64,000 nt of DNA from Citricoccus sp. SGAir0253 (GCF_005877055.1 NZ_CP039424.1:2170001-2234000), one strand, 5' to 3'; positions 21,072 to 30,479 are shown, counted from the first letter of the stretch. Notes: generated by a model from the letters alone, not told the origin. Numbers and translations are program-made.

Positions 21072-21077
21072 TACCAT
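21072..21077 (+). promoter_or_regulatory. -10 box of the ADP-ribosylglycohydrolase gene, leaderless
   Basis: TACCAT, then 7 bases, then the ATG at 21085. This favours 21085 over the in-frame ATG at 21076, which lies inside the box. Confidence 0.55.
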
Positions 21078-21084
21078 GGAACCC

Positions 21085-22260
21085 ATGACCCCTCCCGCGT
21101 CGCCGGCCGCCGTGCCGGCCCCCTCGTCCGCGCCCTCCTACGCCTCCCGGGTCCTCGGGCTGCTCGCGGGCGGCGCCGCCGGGGACGCGCTGGGCTACAC
21201 CGTCGAGTTCTCCTCGCTCGAGCAGATCCGGGCCGAGCACGGCGAGGGCGGGTTGGCACATCCCGCGCAGCTGGCCGCGGTGCGCGCGGGCGGGACCGTG
21301 CCCGTCAGCGACGACACGCAGATGACCCTGTTCGTGCTGGACGGGCTGCTGGAGTGGATCGAGTGGGCCAACGAGGGCTCCATGGCCGATCCGGCCGCCT
21401 GCGTCTGGCTGTCCTGCCTGCGGTGGTACCGCACGCAGGCCGGGCAGGTCCCGGAGGGGGCGCCGGAGCCGCCGTCGCGCTGGCTGGACGCGCGCCCGGA
21501 GCTGCACGTGCAGCGCGCCCCGGGCGACGCCTGCCTGTCCGGGCTCGCCCAGCGGGACATGGGGCTGCCCGAGAAGCCGCACAACCCGGACGCGAAGGGC
21601 TGCGGCACCGTGATGCGCTCCGCGCCGTACGGCATGGTGCCCGGGCTGGAGGACGAGCACGTGGTGGGGCTCGCGCGCCAGGGCGCCGTGCTGACGCACG
21701 GGCATCCCGCGGCCTGGACCGCCGCCGCGGCCCACGGCCTCGTCGTCTCCCGGCTCATGGCCGGGCACGGCCTCGTCCCGGCCGTCGCGCACGCCCTGGA
21801 ATGGCTGGGCACCGTGCCCGACGACGGCGGCACCGCCCGCGCGCTGTCCGCGGCCCTCGAGCTGGCCCGGTCCGCGGCCGGCTCGGCCGGCCGGCCGGCC
21901 CCGCTGCCGACGACCCTGCCGGCGGAGCTCGGCGAGGGGTGGGTGGCCGAGGAGGCGCTGGCCCTGGCCGTGTACGCGGCGCTCGCGACCGCCCCGGCCC
22001 GGGACGAGGGGGACGACGGTGACGAGGGGGACGGTGCGGGTCCGGCGGCCACCGCCGAGCCGGCCACGCACTTCCGGGCCGCGATCGCGCTGGCCGTCAA
22101 CCACGGGGGCGACTCCGACTCCACGGCGTCCCTCGCGGGACAGTTGCTGGGCGCCCGCTACGGCCTGGACGTCTTCCCCGGCGGCGAGGTGCCGCGGTGG
22201 ATCGGCGAGCGCGACGTGGTCATCGAGGCCGCCGAGCGCTGGGTCGCCGCCACGAGCTGA
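21085..22260 (+). CDS. ADP-ribosylglycohydrolase family protein
   Basis: Predicted magnesium-dependent hydrolase that removes ADP-ribose from proteins, nucleic acids or small molecules; 391 aa. Family signatures are clear: AGGAAGDALGYTVEF, VSDDTQMTLFVLDGLLEW, GCGTVMRSAPYG and the metal site NHGGDSDSTASLAGQLLGA near the C-terminus. A short Pro/Ala/Ser-rich tail precedes the domain, and an acidic low-complexity segment sits before the final motif. No ADP-ribosyltransferase or macrodomain gene is adjacent. It is divergent from sbcDC, which might hint at a DNA-repair or stress link, but this is inference. Confidence 0.93.
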   Translation: MTPPASPAAVPAPSSAPSYASRVLGLLAGGAAGDALGYTVEFSSLEQIRAEHGEGGLAHPAQLAAVRAGGTVPVSDDTQMTLFVLDGLLEWIEWANEGSMADPAACVWLSCLRWYRTQAGQVPEGAPEPPSRWLDARPELHVQRAPGDACLSGLAQRDMGLPEKPHNPDAKGCGTVMRSAPYGMVPGLEDEHVVGLARQGAVLTHGHPAAWTAAAAHGLVVSRLMAGHGLVPAVAHALEWLGTVPDDGGTARALSAALELARSAAGSAGRPAPLPTTLPAELGEGWVAEEALALAVYAALATAPARDEGDDGDEGDGAGPAATAEPATHFRAAIALAVNHGGDSDSTASLAGQLLGARYGLDVFPGGEVPRWIGERDVVIEAAERWVAATS

Positions 22261-22326
22261 GGCGGCGGCTCCCCGGGAGGTCGTCCTGTACCGGTGGCGC
22301 CGCGGCGCGCCCCGGCTGCCTCTCGA

Positions 22327-22359
22327 GTACCCCTCTGGTACCCCTCTGGTATCTCTCTC
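22327..22359 (+). repeat. 11-bp tandem repeat
   Basis: GTACCCCTCTG occurs twice exactly, followed by the degenerate copy GTATCTCTCTC. The one-helical-turn period would place bound proteins on one face of the DNA. Confidence 0.7.
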
Positions 22360-22385
22360 CACGGACCCTCCAGCCCGGGCCCGCC

Positions 22386-22417
22386 GGCGCCGCGCCGCCT
22401 CCTGCGGGCGCGGCGCC
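22386..22417 (+). terminator. Hairpin downstream of the ADP-ribosylglycohydrolase gene
   Basis: GGCGCCGCGCC pairs perfectly with GGCGCGGCGCC across a 10-base loop. No U-run follows. Confidence 0.45.
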
Positions 22418-22572
22418 GTGCCGGCCGCGAGCGCCGTGGCCCGCTACTGCACCGGTGACCCACCCGGGCGTGTCCCGCGCTGCCCGGACGATCCGCCCCG
22501 CGCCGGCATGCCGCCCCGTTCGAAGATGTGTACGAAGCCCGCGGCGGAGCGGACCGGGAGGACGGTGGGCAC

Positions 22573-24312
22573 ATGGAGCCGGACTGGGATGGAGCGCTGG
22601 AGGGCGCCGACGAGGCGGAGCTGCTGGAGCTGGCGCTCGCCGCCGCCTCCCGTCTCGCCGAACGCCTCTCGGCCCCGGGGGCCCTCCAGGGTTTCGGGAC
22701 GCTGTCCCCCGGGCCCGGGGGCGGCCCGGGCCCCCGCCCCTCGGACTGGTCCGGACTGTCCGGCCCCCCGGCCGCCGGGATCCCAACGGCCGGGGCGGGC
22801 ACGGCACCCCTGCCACCGGGCTCGGCCCGTGCACCGGGCGGAGCCCACGGCGAGCGGTGCCTGCGGCGCAAGCGGGACGAGCGGGACGAACGCGACGAGG
22901 GGAACGAGGGAGACGCGGGAGAGCAGGCCGCGCCGGACGCCGTCGGGCCCTGGACGCTGCCCGAGGCCCACCAAGGCGTCGAACGGCTCTCCCGCGTCAT
23001 CGCCGCGGTGCAGACCTCCCTGGCCGGACACGCCGCCGCGGCACTGGACACGGCCGGGTTGCGGGAGGAGGTGCTCGGCATCCCGCCGGGGAAGTGCCCG
23101 TTCCGGGACGCGCCGGACTGGCTGGTCCACCAGGTGCGGATCCCCCGCGCCGAGGCGCGCCGGCGGGTCCACCGGGCCTCCGTGGTCCTGCCCCCGCCGC
23201 CGCAGCCGTCGGGCCACCAGCCCGGACCCGCCTTGCCGCGGCTGGCGGAGGCCCTCGACGGGGGCGAGGTGGACCCTGCCGCCGTCGACCTCGTCGCCTC
23301 GGTGCTGCAGGAGGCGCGGCAGGACGCGGTGCTGGCCGGGGTCGCGCCCGGCCTCGTGGACACGATGATCGGCGAGGGAGAGCGGCTCCTGGCCCGGCAC
23401 GCCCGCGAGTTGGCGCCGGACAGCCTGCGCAAGGCCTGTGAGCGGTGGGCGCAGTGGGCCCAGCACGCCACCGACCCGGACGGGGCCGAGCCCACCGACG
23501 CGCAGCGCGCGGCCCGCCAGGGACTGCGGTACCGGGGCCGGCGTCGCGGCCTGCACGTGTGGCACCTCGAGGCCGACGACCACCAGCACGAGGTGCTCAG
23601 CGTGGTCGCGCGCACTGCCGCCAATCCCCGCTCGCCCGGCGACGACCCGGAGACCACCGACCGCCGGAGCACGGCCCAGCGCCGACTCGACGGGCTGGTC
23701 GCGGCCCTCACCGGGGCGCTGGCCCTCACCGGGGACAACGGCCTGCCGGCCTCGGGTGGCCTGAGGCCCCAGGTGCTGGTGACGATCGACCACGAAACCC
23801 TGGCGGGCCGCCTGGCCGGCCGATCCGACCGGCACGATCCCCACGACCCGGACGCGCCCGGGGAGCCCGGCGGACCCCCGTTGCTGCGCACGTTCCGCTC
23901 CGAGGCGTCCTTCACGGGCATCGTCTCCCCGCGGCTGGTCCGCACGCTCGCCTGCGACGCCGAGCTCCTTCCTGTCGTCCTCGGCGGAGAGGGACAGGTC
24001 CTCGACGTCGGCCGCGCCCAGCGCCTGTTCCCGGCGCGGCTGCGCAAGGCGATCACCGCGCGGGACGGGGGCTGCGCGGCGCCCGGATGCACCATCCCGG
24101 CGCCGTGGTGCGAGGTCCACCACGTGCACCACTGGGAGCACGGCGGGCCGACGAGCGTCGACAACGGGGTCCTGCTGTGCAGCCATCACCACCACGCCGT
24201 GCACGGCGGCTCCTGGGCCGTCGCGGTCCGCGACGGCGTCCCGTGGTTCACGCCGGCGCCCCACCTGGACGTGCGACGGGTGCCCCGGCGCAACCGTCAC
24301 TGGCGGGCATGA
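22573..24312 (+). CDS. DUF222 / HNH endonuclease domain protein (13E12-type)
   Basis: 579 aa. The N-terminal and central part is the helical DUF222 region typical of the actinobacterial 13E12 repeat family. The C-terminal HNH nuclease fold has RDGGCAAPGC, then HHVHHWEHGGPT and DNGVLLCSHHHHAVH, giving plausible zinc and catalytic His/Asn/His residues. Such genes are often multicopy, and their role is not known; mobile-intron or defence functions have been suggested without proof. The ATG at 22573 has GGGAGG about 11 bases upstream; an in-frame ATG at 22528 is the alternative. It converges on the exonuclease gene with 19 bases between stops. Confidence 0.88.
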   Translation: MEPDWDGALEGADEAELLELALAAASRLAERLSAPGALQGFGTLSPGPGGGPGPRPSDWSGLSGPPAAGIPTAGAGTAPLPPGSARAPGGAHGERCLRRKRDERDERDEGNEGDAGEQAAPDAVGPWTLPEAHQGVERLSRVIAAVQTSLAGHAAAALDTAGLREEVLGIPPGKCPFRDAPDWLVHQVRIPRAEARRRVHRASVVLPPPPQPSGHQPGPALPRLAEALDGGEVDPAAVDLVASVLQEARQDAVLAGVAPGLVDTMIGEGERLLARHARELAPDSLRKACERWAQWAQHATDPDGAEPTDAQRAARQGLRYRGRRRGLHVWHLEADDHQHEVLSVVARTAANPRSPGDDPETTDRRSTAQRRLDGLVAALTGALALTGDNGLPASGGLRPQVLVTIDHETLAGRLAGRSDRHDPHDPDAPGEPGGPPLLRTFRSEASFTGIVSPRLVRTLACDAELLPVVLGGEGQVLDVGRAQRLFPARLRKAITARDGGCAAPGCTIPAPWCEVHHVHHWEHGGPTSVDNGVLLCSHHHHAVHGGSWAVAVRDGVPWFTPAPHLDVRRVPRRNRHWRA

Positions 24313-24331
24313 GCCGGCCCGGGTGCGGGCC

Positions 24332-25603
24332 TCAGGGCGCGGTGGAGGGCCAGTTGCCGTCGAGCATCTGCAGGAACTCGGGCTCGGAGACCAGCTCCAC
24401 GTGCTGTCCCTGGGCGCGGCGGGCGAGGGCGTCCCGCGTCTTGCGGTGCCCCGTGGCCCCGCCGCGGGGGCGCGAGGCCAGGTCCTCGGCGCGGAATCCG
24501 TCCCCCACCACGAGCATCGTGGTCTGTCCGTTGACCCGGCTGGCCGGGCGGGCCCCGCACGCCGCGGCGCGGTTCTTGGCGTCCTGCCGGGACATCCCCA
24601 GGTTGCCGGTGAACACGACGGACTGCCCGAACAGGGGGTGGCCGGGGTCGGCGTCCGGCGACGGGGCGGGGTTGGTCCCCTCGTCCGGCCAGTGCATCAG
24701 GTCCGGCATCCGCGCCTCGTGGGGCAGGACCACGGTCGCGTCGAACACGGGTCCCAGGCCTCGGGCCTGGCGGGTCGCCCGCGACTCGGGCCCCTCCCCG
24801 GCGCGGCGCGGCTCGAGCCGGCGCAACCGGATACCGTCGCGCTCCAGGAGGTCGGCGAGGCCGGACTCCAGCCCCGGCACCCACCCCGGTGCGCGCGCCG
24901 GCCCGCCCCCCGGTTCCAGGAGGGCCGTCGCCGCCCGGGGCGTGCCCTGTCCGCCGGGGCCGCCCGGGCCACCCGGTGCGTCCGGACGTCCGGCGGCACG
25001 TCCACCGGCGGCTGCGGGAACCGTCCCGGACCGCCGCAGCGCGGCGGGGACGGTGCCGGCGAGGTCCGTCGCGCCGGCGAGGTCCGTCGCGCCGGCCTGG
25101 CGGCGGCGGACCGAGTCGATCATCACCCAGGCGCAGGCCTCCGCGTCGGCGAGCGCGTCGTGGTGGTTCTCCAGCGGATGCCCGGCCTCGCGCGCCGCCA
25201 CCGGCAGCGCGTAGGACGGCAGCTCATAGGCGCGCCGGGCCATCACGAGCGAGCAGGCGTAGTCCAGGCCGGGGATGTCCATCCCGGAGACCTCGAGGGC
25301 GGACTCGATGACGCCGATGTCGAACCCGGCGTTGTGCGCCACCACCGGGTCGTCCCCGATGAAGTCCGCCAGGTCGGCGAACAGCTCGCCGAACCGCGGC
25401 GCACCGGCGACCATCCCGGCCGTGATCCCGTGGATGCCCACGTTGCGCGCGTCGAAGCGGTCGAATCCCGACGGGGGCCGCATGAGCCAGTGGGCGCGCT
25501 CGACCGGTTGCCCGTCCCGCACGCGGACGAGCCCGACCGAGCACGGCGAGCCCCGGAAGCCGTTGGCCGTCTCGAAGTCCAGGGCGGTGAAGTCCAGGCC
25601 CAT
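24332..25603 (-). CDS. DEDDh 3'-5' exonuclease with C-terminal BRCT domain
   Basis: Pol III epsilon-like exonuclease, 423 aa. The N-terminal domain (about 1-170) has the acidic motifs LDFETAN, AHNAGFDIGV and HDALADAEACAW. A Pro/Ala-rich linker contains a perfect tandem repeat (ATDLAG twice). The C-terminal BRCT domain starts at GQSVVFTGNLGMSRQDAKN. The fusion suggests proofreading or repair at DNA ends, with BRCT docking to a partner. The ATG overlaps the rdgB stop codon by one base (TGATG), so it is last in an rph-rdgB-exonuclease operon that combines RNA processing and nucleotide-pool cleaning with DNA processing. Confidence 0.9.
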   Translation of the reverse strand: MGLDFTALDFETANGFRGSPCSVGLVRVRDGQPVERAHWLMRPPSGFDRFDARNVGIHGITAGMVAGAPRFGELFADLADFIGDDPVVAHNAGFDIGVIESALEVSGMDIPGLDYACSLVMARRAYELPSYALPVAAREAGHPLENHHDALADAEACAWVMIDSVRRRQAGATDLAGATDLAGTVPAALRRSGTVPAAAGGRAAGRPDAPGGPGGPGGQGTPRAATALLEPGGGPARAPGWVPGLESGLADLLERDGIRLRRLEPRRAGEGPESRATRQARGLGPVFDATVVLPHEARMPDLMHWPDEGTNPAPSPDADPGHPLFGQSVVFTGNLGMSRQDAKNRAAACGARPASRVNGQTTMLVVGDGFRAEDLASRPRGGATGHRKTRDALARRAQGQHVELVSEPEFLQMLDGNWPSTAP

Positions 25604-26286
25604 CAACGCGACTCGGGTCCGGCCGTCGTCCCCGCGGCCGGGGCGCCGCCGCCCAGCACGCGGACGAGGTCCGGCAGCAACTGGCGGAACGCCATCCCGC
25701 GATGGCTGATGGCGTTCTTCTCCTCGGCGGACAGCTCGGCGACCGACTCGCTGCGCCCGTGCGGCTGCAGGACCGGGTCGTAGCCGAACCCGCCCTCGCC
25801 GCGCGGCTCCGTCAGCAGCGTGCCGGTGAGGACGCCGGTCTCCACGTACTCGGTGCCGTCCGGGGTCGCGACGGCGGCCGCGCAGACGAAGGCCGCCTGC
25901 CGGTGCTCGGGACGCACGTCCGCCAGCTGGTCCAGCAGCAGGCGCAGGTTGGCCGCGTCGTCGCCGTGCCGGCCGGCCCACCGGGCGGAGAAGATGCCGG
26001 GCGCCCCGCCGAGGACCTCCACGGCCAGGCCCGAGTCGTCGGCCACGGCGACGAGCCCGGTGTGCGCGGCCACGGCGTGCGCCTTCTTCAGGGAGTTCTC
26101 GGCGAACGTGACGCCGTCCTCGACGACGTCCGGCGCGCCGGCGGCCTCGGCATCGATCACCTGCGTGTCCACGTCCAGGCCGGGGACTTGGCCGCGCAGC
26201 AGTTCGCGCAGCTCCCGCAGCTTGCCCTGGTTGCGGGTCGCCAGCACGAGCCGCGGTGACCCCACGCCGCCCTCGCCGGCGCTCAT
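25603..26286 (-). CDS. rdgB: RdgB/HAM1 family non-canonical purine NTP pyrophosphatase
   Basis: Hydrolyses dITP, ITP and XTP to monophosphates, keeping deaminated purines out of DNA and RNA. 227 aa. Signature segments are [48 protein letters not shown] and [12 protein letters not shown], ending with [12 protein letters not shown]. The ATG overlaps the rph stop by 4 bases (ATGA), and the stop overlaps the exonuclease start, so all three are coupled. The C-terminus carries a short Gly/Ala-rich tail. Confidence 0.96.
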   Translation of the reverse strand: MSAGEGGVGSPRLVLATRNQGKLRELRELLRGQVPGLDVDTQVIDAEAAGAPDVVEDGVTFAENSLKKAHAVAAHTGLVAVADDSGLAVEVLGGAPGIFSARWAGRHGDDAANLRLLLDQLADVRPEHRQAAFVCAAAVATPDGTEYVETGVLTGTLLTEPRGEGGFGYDPVLQPHGRSESVAELSAEEKNAISHRGMAFRQLLPDLVRVLGGGAPAAGTTAGPESR

Positions 26287-27089
26287 CGCTCCCCCGCCAG
26301 GGTCTCGCGCTGGATCCGGGTCAGCTCGGCGGTGCCCTCCACCGCGAGGTCCAGCAGCACGTCCAGCTCGGCGCGGCGGAACGGGGCCCCCTCGGCCGTG
26401 CCCTGGACCTCGACGAAGTCGCCCGAGCCGGTGACCACCACGTTCATGTCGGTCTCGGCCCGGACGTCCTCCACGTACGGCAGGTCCAGCATGGGGGTGC
26501 CGTCGATGATGCCGACCGAGACGGCGGCCACCGAGTCCTTGAGCGGCTCGGCGGCCCTCGGGATGATGCCCTGCCCCTTGGCCCACGCGACCGCCTCGGC
26601 CAGGGCCACGTAGGCCCCGGTCACGGCCGCGGTGCGGGTGCCGCCGTCGGCCTCCAGGACGTCGCAGTCCAGCACGATGGTGTTCTCGCCGAGCACCTTG
26701 AGGTCGATCACGGCGCGCAGCGACCGGCCGATGAGCCGGGAGATCTCGTGCGTGCGCCCGCCGATCTTCCCCTTGACCGACTCCCGCGCCGAGCGCGTCG
26801 AGGTGGCCCGGGGCAGCATGGCGTACTCGGCGGTGACCCAGCCGGTGCCCTCGCCCTTGAGCCAGCGCGGGACACCCTCCGTGAAGGAGGCGGTGCACAG
26901 CACGCGGGTGTTGCCGAACTCGATGAGGGCCGAGCCCTCCGCCTGGCGCGACCAGCCCCGGGTGATGCTGATGGGCCGCAGCTGGTTGACCGCGCGGCCG
27001 TCCTGCCGCGGGCCCGGGGTGGGAACCGATCCCCCGGCGGGGGTGCTGTTCGCGGGCAGGGCGGTGTCTCCGGAGGTCGGTGAGGTCAT
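26283..27089 (-). CDS. rph: Ribonuclease PH
   Basis: Phosphorolytic 3'-5' exoribonuclease that trims tRNA 3' ends; forms hexamers in the cytoplasm. 268 aa from the ATG at 27089, fixed by TAGGAT 7 bases upstream. The core begins at [19 protein letters not shown] after a 30-residue low-complexity tail. [29 protein letters not shown]-like and [20 protein letters not shown] segments hold the phosphate and RNA sites. First gene of the rph-rdgB-exonuclease operon. Confidence 0.96.
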   Translation of the reverse strand: MTSPTSGDTALPANSTPAGGSVPTPGPRQDGRAVNQLRPISITRGWSRQAEGSALIEFGNTRVLCTASFTEGVPRWLKGEGTGWVTAEYAMLPRATSTRSARESVKGKIGGRTHEISRLIGRSLRAVIDLKVLGENTIVLDCDVLEADGGTRTAAVTGAYVALAEAVAWAKGQGIIPRAAEPLKDSVAAVSVGIIDGTPMLDLPYVEDVRAETDMNVVVTGSGDFVEVQGTAEGAPFRRAELDVLLDLAVEGTAELTRIQRETLAGER

Positions 27090-27096
27090 GACCGCC

Positions 27097-27102
27097 ATCC
27101 TA
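27097..27102 (-). promoter_or_regulatory. rph -10 box, leaderless
   Basis: TAGGAT, then 7 bases, then the rph ATG at 27089. Confidence 0.6.
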
Positions 27103-27154
27103 CCGAGCGTGCGGACGGCCCCGCGCGGACCGGCCACGGGAGGTGACGGACCCC

Positions 27155-27970
27155 TCAGACGCGGTAGGTGACGCCGGAGACGGCCACGGCCAGGTCGCCG
27201 TCGTAGGTCTGGCGCGCCTCGAGGGAGGCCCCGAGCGGGTCCGTCCACACGGGCAGGTGGGTCAGCAGCAGGCGGCGAGCGCCGGCGTCGGTCGCCATCT
27301 GGCCGGCCCGGCGGCCGGTGAGGTGCACGCCGTCGATGCCGTCGTCCCGGCCCTCCTGGAAGGCGGCCTCGCACAGGAACAGGTCGGCGTCCCGCGCGGC
27401 CTCCACGAGGCCCTCGCACGTGTCCGTGTCCCCCGAGTACGTCAGGACCCGGTGGACGCGCTCGCCCTCGGGACCGGTCTCGGTCGTCTCCACGCGCAGC
27501 GCGTACGCCTCGTCGATGGGGTGGCGGACCGGCACCGCGGTGACGGTGAAGGGGCCGATCGTCACCGGCTCGCGGGACCGCCAGGGCCGGAAGTCGAACT
27601 CCTCGCGCATCCCCGGCTCCGGGTCCAGCCCGTAGGCGGTGGCCATCCGGTCCGCCGTGGCCTCGGGGCCGTAGACGGGCACGTGGATGCCGTTCCAGCC
27701 GTAGGGGTTCCACCGGATCGCCACGTGCAGGCCGCACAGGTCCATGCAGTGGTCCGGGTGCAGGTGGCTGAGCAGGACGGCGTCCAGGTCGTCGAGGGCC
27801 ATGTACCGCTGCAGGGTGCCCAGCGAGCCGTTGCCGAGGTCCATCAGGATCCGCCAGGTCTTCGGCGCGGAACCGTCCGGGGTCCGGCCCTCCGCGGTGA
27901 CGAGGTAGCACGATGCCGGCGAGCCCGGGCCCGGGAAGGATCCGGAGGCACCGATGATCGTGAGCTTCAC
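27155..27970 (-). CDS. MBL-fold metallo-hydrolase
   Basis: 271-aa cytoplasmic hydrolase of the metallo-beta-lactamase fold, RNase Z/phosphodiesterase-like. Metal ligands are visible in [25 protein letters not shown] and LLTHLPVW. The Asp in YSGDTD fits the bridging ligand. The GTG start overlaps the murI stop by 4 bases (GTGA). The murI-MBL pair upstream of rph is a conserved actinobacterial arrangement, and some annotations suggest a cyclic nucleotide phosphodiesterase; the substrate is not shown by the sequence. Confidence 0.9.
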   Translation of the reverse strand: MKLTIIGASGSFPGPGSPASCYLVTAEGRTPDGSAPKTWRILMDLGNGSLGTLQRYMALDDLDAVLLSHLHPDHCMDLCGLHVAIRWNPYGWNGIHVPVYGPEATADRMATAYGLDPEPGMREEFDFRPWRSREPVTIGPFTVTAVPVRHPIDEAYALRVETTETGPEGERVHRVLTYSGDTDTCEGLVEAARDADLFLCEAAFQEGRDDGIDGVHLTGRRAGQMATDAGARRLLLTHLPVWTDPLGASLEARQTYDGDLAVAVSGVTYRV

Positions 27971-29106
27971 CCTGCTTCAGGCCTTCCCTCGATGGCGGTC
28001 GACGGCGCCGCGGACGCCGCACCCGTCCTCGTGCCGGCGTACCCGGCGCCCGACGGGCTGCCGTCCACTGTACTGCCCGCCCGGGACCCGCGACCGCGTG
28101 CGGCGGCGATCATCTCCGGGGTGATCCGTGCCAGCACCCCGGTGGGGTAGCGCTCGGCGATGTGGTCCACGTGCTGGACGCCGCCCACCTCGGGACCGAG
28201 GAACCGCCGGGCGAGGCGCTCGAACTGCGCCGGGTCGCCGGTGGCCATGAATTGGTGTCCCGGGCGCTCGCCCGGGTTCCCGACGCCGGCCCCGTCCGGT
28301 CCCGCGGTACCCGCGGAGGACGGCGCCCCGCCGTCGCCCGCGGGACGCTCCAGCCCGTGGCGCACGAGCGCGCGGTACACGTCCTTGGCGGTCTCCTCGG
28401 CCGAGGAGACCAGGGTCACGTCCTCGCCCATCACGAGCGAGATGACCCCCGTCAGCAGCGGGTAGTGGGTGCACCCGAGCACCAGGGTGTCCACGCCCGC
28501 GGCCTTGAGCGGGGCCAGGTACTCCTCCGCGGTGGCCAGCAGCTCGGGGCCCGTGGTGATGCCGGCCTCGACGAACTCGACGAACCGGGGGCAGGCCACG
28601 GAGGTGATCTCCAGCTGGGGCGCCGCGGCGAACGTGTCCTCGTAGGCCCGCGAGCCGATCGTCGCCGCGGTGCCGATCACCCCGATCCGCCCGTTGCGCG
28701 TCGCCGCGACCGCCCGGCGCACGGCCGGCTGGATGACCTCGACCACGGGGATGCCGTACCGGGCCGTGTACCGCTCCCGGGCGTCCCGGAGCACGGCGGC
28801 GGACGCCGAGTTGCACGCGATGACCAGGACCTTCACCCCGGCGTCGACCAGCTCGTCCATGATGCCCAACGCGAAGGCCCGCACCTGCGCGATCGGCCGG
28901 GGACCGTAGGGCCCGTGGGCCGTGTCCCCCACATAGGCGATCTGCTCGCCCGGCAGCTGGTCGATGATCGCCCGGGCCACCGTCAGCCCGCCCACGCCGG
29001 AGTCGAACACCCCGATGGGCGCCAGCGGCGCGGGGGCCGGCACGGTGGCGGTCGGCGCGGAGGCCGCCGGTGCGGGGCGTGGGGAGGTATCGGGGATCTG
29101 GGTCAT
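27967..29106 (-). CDS. murI: Glutamate racemase
   Basis: Makes D-glutamate for peptidoglycan from L-glutamate. 379 aa, longer than the usual 260-280. The extra length is a Pro/Ala-rich N-terminal tail of about 28 residues, a Gly/Pro-rich insert near 250-285 and a C-terminal low-complexity tail. The catalytic cysteines lie in [12 protein letters not shown] and LGCTHYPLL, and the N-terminal [14 protein letters not shown] is diagnostic. An SD (GGAAGGA) and a TATCCT -10 box are just upstream. First gene of a murI-MBL pair. Confidence 0.95.
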   Translation of the reverse strand: MTQIPDTSPRPAPAASAPTATVPAPAPLAPIGVFDSGVGGLTVARAIIDQLPGEQIAYVGDTAHGPYGPRPIAQVRAFALGIMDELVDAGVKVLVIACNSASAAVLRDARERYTARYGIPVVEVIQPAVRRAVAATRNGRIGVIGTAATIGSRAYEDTFAAAPQLEITSVACPRFVEFVEAGITTGPELLATAEEYLAPLKAAGVDTLVLGCTHYPLLTGVISLVMGEDVTLVSSAEETAKDVYRALVRHGLERPAGDGGAPSSAGTAGPDGAGVGNPGERPGHQFMATGDPAQFERLARRFLGPEVGGVQHVDHIAERYPTGVLARITPEMIAAARGRGSRAGSTVDGSPSGAGYAGTRTGAASAAPSTAIEGRPEAG

Positions 29107-29116
29107 GGTCCTTCCG

Positions 29117-29122
29117 AGGATA
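29117..29122 (-). promoter_or_regulatory. murI -10 box
   Basis: TATCCT ends 10 bases before the murI ATG, with GGAAGGA in between. The 5' leader would be only a few bases but would keep part of a ribosome site. Confidence 0.5.
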
Positions 29123-29218
29123 GGCCCCGCGAGCGTGCCGTTCGCGCAGGTGCCGCGTCCGTGGGCCGGATGCGACGGCGCGGGGCGACGGGGGTCGCGG
29201 ACCGGCGGGGGCGCGGCC

Positions 29219-29995
29219 TCAGTCGGACAGCCGGGAGGACAGCGCCGTCATGAGCGTCTCGAGCAGCCACGTCGTGAAGTTGTACAGCAGCGCCATGTAG
29301 GACTCGACGTCCGTGGCCTCGGACCAGTCGTCCACCTCGTGGACGCGCTCAGCGTCCTCCTCGGTCTCGATGCCCAGCCGCGCCGACAGCACGAGGCGCA
29401 CGTCGTTGAGCGCGCGGCCGAACGAGACGGCCTCCGCCTCGGAGAGCACCACGGGATTGGCCTGCAGTGCCGCGACGGCCCGCTGCAGGTCGTCGGTCTT
29501 GGACCGGCGCACGGCCTCCTCGGTGAGCGCACGGAACTCGCCGGCCGCCTCCTCGTCGCCCTCGACGCCGGAGGGCAGCAGCCGCGCCAGCGCCGGGTCC
29601 TCGGGCGCCCGGCGGCGGGGCCCGACCGGGCCGGCGCCGGGATGCGCGTCCGGGAACGGGCCCGCGGACGGCACGGTGCCGGCCGCCGTCGGGCCGCCGG
29701 CCGCCGTGGGGCCGCCGGCCGCACCCTCGCCGAGGGCGCCGAGGCCGGCGACGATGTCCCAGAACGCGGCGTCCCCGTCCGGGTCCCGGTCCGGGTCCCG
29801 GGACGCGCCGGCGCCGGGCGCGCCGGCGCCGGGCGCGCCGACGGGTCCGGGCGCGCCGACGTCCCGGCGGTCCCCCTCGTCCTCCTCGGACAGGAGCTGG
29901 ATGACGTCCTGGAACAGCGTCCGCAGCAGCCGCCGCTCCGCCCGCTCGAGGTCGGCGACGAAGCCCCTCGGCGTGCTCTTGAAGGCCCGTGCCAT
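29219..29995 (-). CDS. DUF2017 domain protein
   Basis: 258-aa acidic cytoplasmic protein of a family known mainly beside clpS in actinobacteria. The N-terminal [20 protein letters not shown] and the C-terminal [19 protein letters not shown] and [14 protein letters not shown] segments are the conserved parts. A Gly/Pro/Ala/Asp-rich middle of about 80 residues looks disordered. The ATG overlaps the clpS stop codon by one base (TGATG). The tight coupling suggests a role with the ClpS adaptor, but no function is known. Confidence 0.85.
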   Translation of the reverse strand: MARAFKSTPRGFVADLERAERRLLRTLFQDVIQLLSEEDEGDRRDVGAPGPVGAPGAGAPGAGASRDPDRDPDGDAAFWDIVAGLGALGEGAAGGPTAAGGPTAAGTVPSAGPFPDAHPGAGPVGPRRRAPEDPALARLLPSGVEGDEEAAGEFRALTEEAVRRSKTDDLQRAVAALQANPVVLSEAEAVSFGRALNDVRLVLSARLGIETEEDAERVHEVDDWSEATDVESYMALLYNFTTWLLETLMTALSSRLSD

Positions 29996-30363
29996 CAGTC
30001 GCCCTCCCCCTCGTCGTGCTGCAGGGTGGCCCACAGCCCGTAGCCGTGCATCGCCTGCACGTGGCGCTCGGACTCCTCGCGGCCGCCGGTCGCGACCACG
30101 GCCCTGCCCTCCTCGTGCACCTGGAGCATGAGCCGGTCGGCCTTCTCGCGGCTGAAGCCGAAATAGGAGCGGAAGACGTAGGACACGTAGCTCATGAGGT
30201 TCACGGGGTCGTTCCACACGACCACCCGCCAGGGACGGTCCAGCGCGGTGAGCTCGCCGGCCTCCGGGCGCTCGAGCACGCCGGTGGCGCCGCCGGGCGT
30301 GGTGCCGGGTCCGGGTCCGGGTCCCGGGGCCGGGGGCAGGGTGAGGTGACTGCTGGCGGACAT
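29995..30363 (-). CDS. clpS: ATP-dependent Clp protease adaptor ClpS
   Basis: N-end rule adaptor that delivers proteins with destabilising N-termini to ClpAP/ClpCP. 122 aa: a Pro/Gly-rich N-terminal tail of about 40 residues, then the ClpS core RPWRVVVWNDPVNLMSYVSY, REKADRLMLQVHEEGRAVV and the C-terminal HVQAMHGYGLWATLQHD. The binding-pocket residues of NDPVN are present. The ATG at 30363 is set by TAGAAT 7 bases upstream; the GGAGG between them is probably incidental. Operon with DUF2017, divergent from pncB. Confidence 0.95.
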   Translation of the reverse strand: MSASSHLTLPPAPGPGPGPGTTPGGATGVLERPEAGELTALDRPWRVVVWNDPVNLMSYVSYVFRSYFGFSREKADRLMLQVHEEGRAVVATGGREESERHVQAMHGYGLWATLQHDEGEGD

Positions 30364-30370
30364 GGCCTCC

Positions 30371-30376
30371 ATTCTA
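30371..30376 (-). promoter_or_regulatory. clpS -10 box, leaderless
   Basis: TAGAAT, then 7 bases, then the clpS ATG. Confidence 0.6.
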
Positions 30377-30479
30377 CGGCCCGCCTCCCCGGCGGGCCGT
30401 GCCCGGGCGGCGCCGGGACAGCCCCGGGACAGCGCCGGGACGGCGCGGGACGGCGCCCGCCCGGGGCCGCCGGGGGTTG

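Larger units (their letters stand above)
22261..22572. other. Intergenic region before the DUF222/HNH gene
   Basis: 312 bases without a gene. It contains an 11-bp tandem repeat at 22327-22359 and a strong hairpin at 22386-22417. No clear -10 box precedes the HNH gene. Confidence 0.6.

Noticed and set aside
21076-21084. ATG at 21076 as start of the ADP-ribosylglycohydrolase
   Set aside because: It lies within the -10 hexamer TACCAT; the ATG at 21085 fits the 7-nt leaderless spacing.
22261-24312. HNH gene region as a mobile element
   Set aside because: No terminal inverted repeats, target duplication, transposase or change in base composition is visible.
30364-30479. Short GCCGGGAC repeats between clpS and pncB as an operator array
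   Set aside because: Spacing is irregular and the sequence is close to the local base composition.
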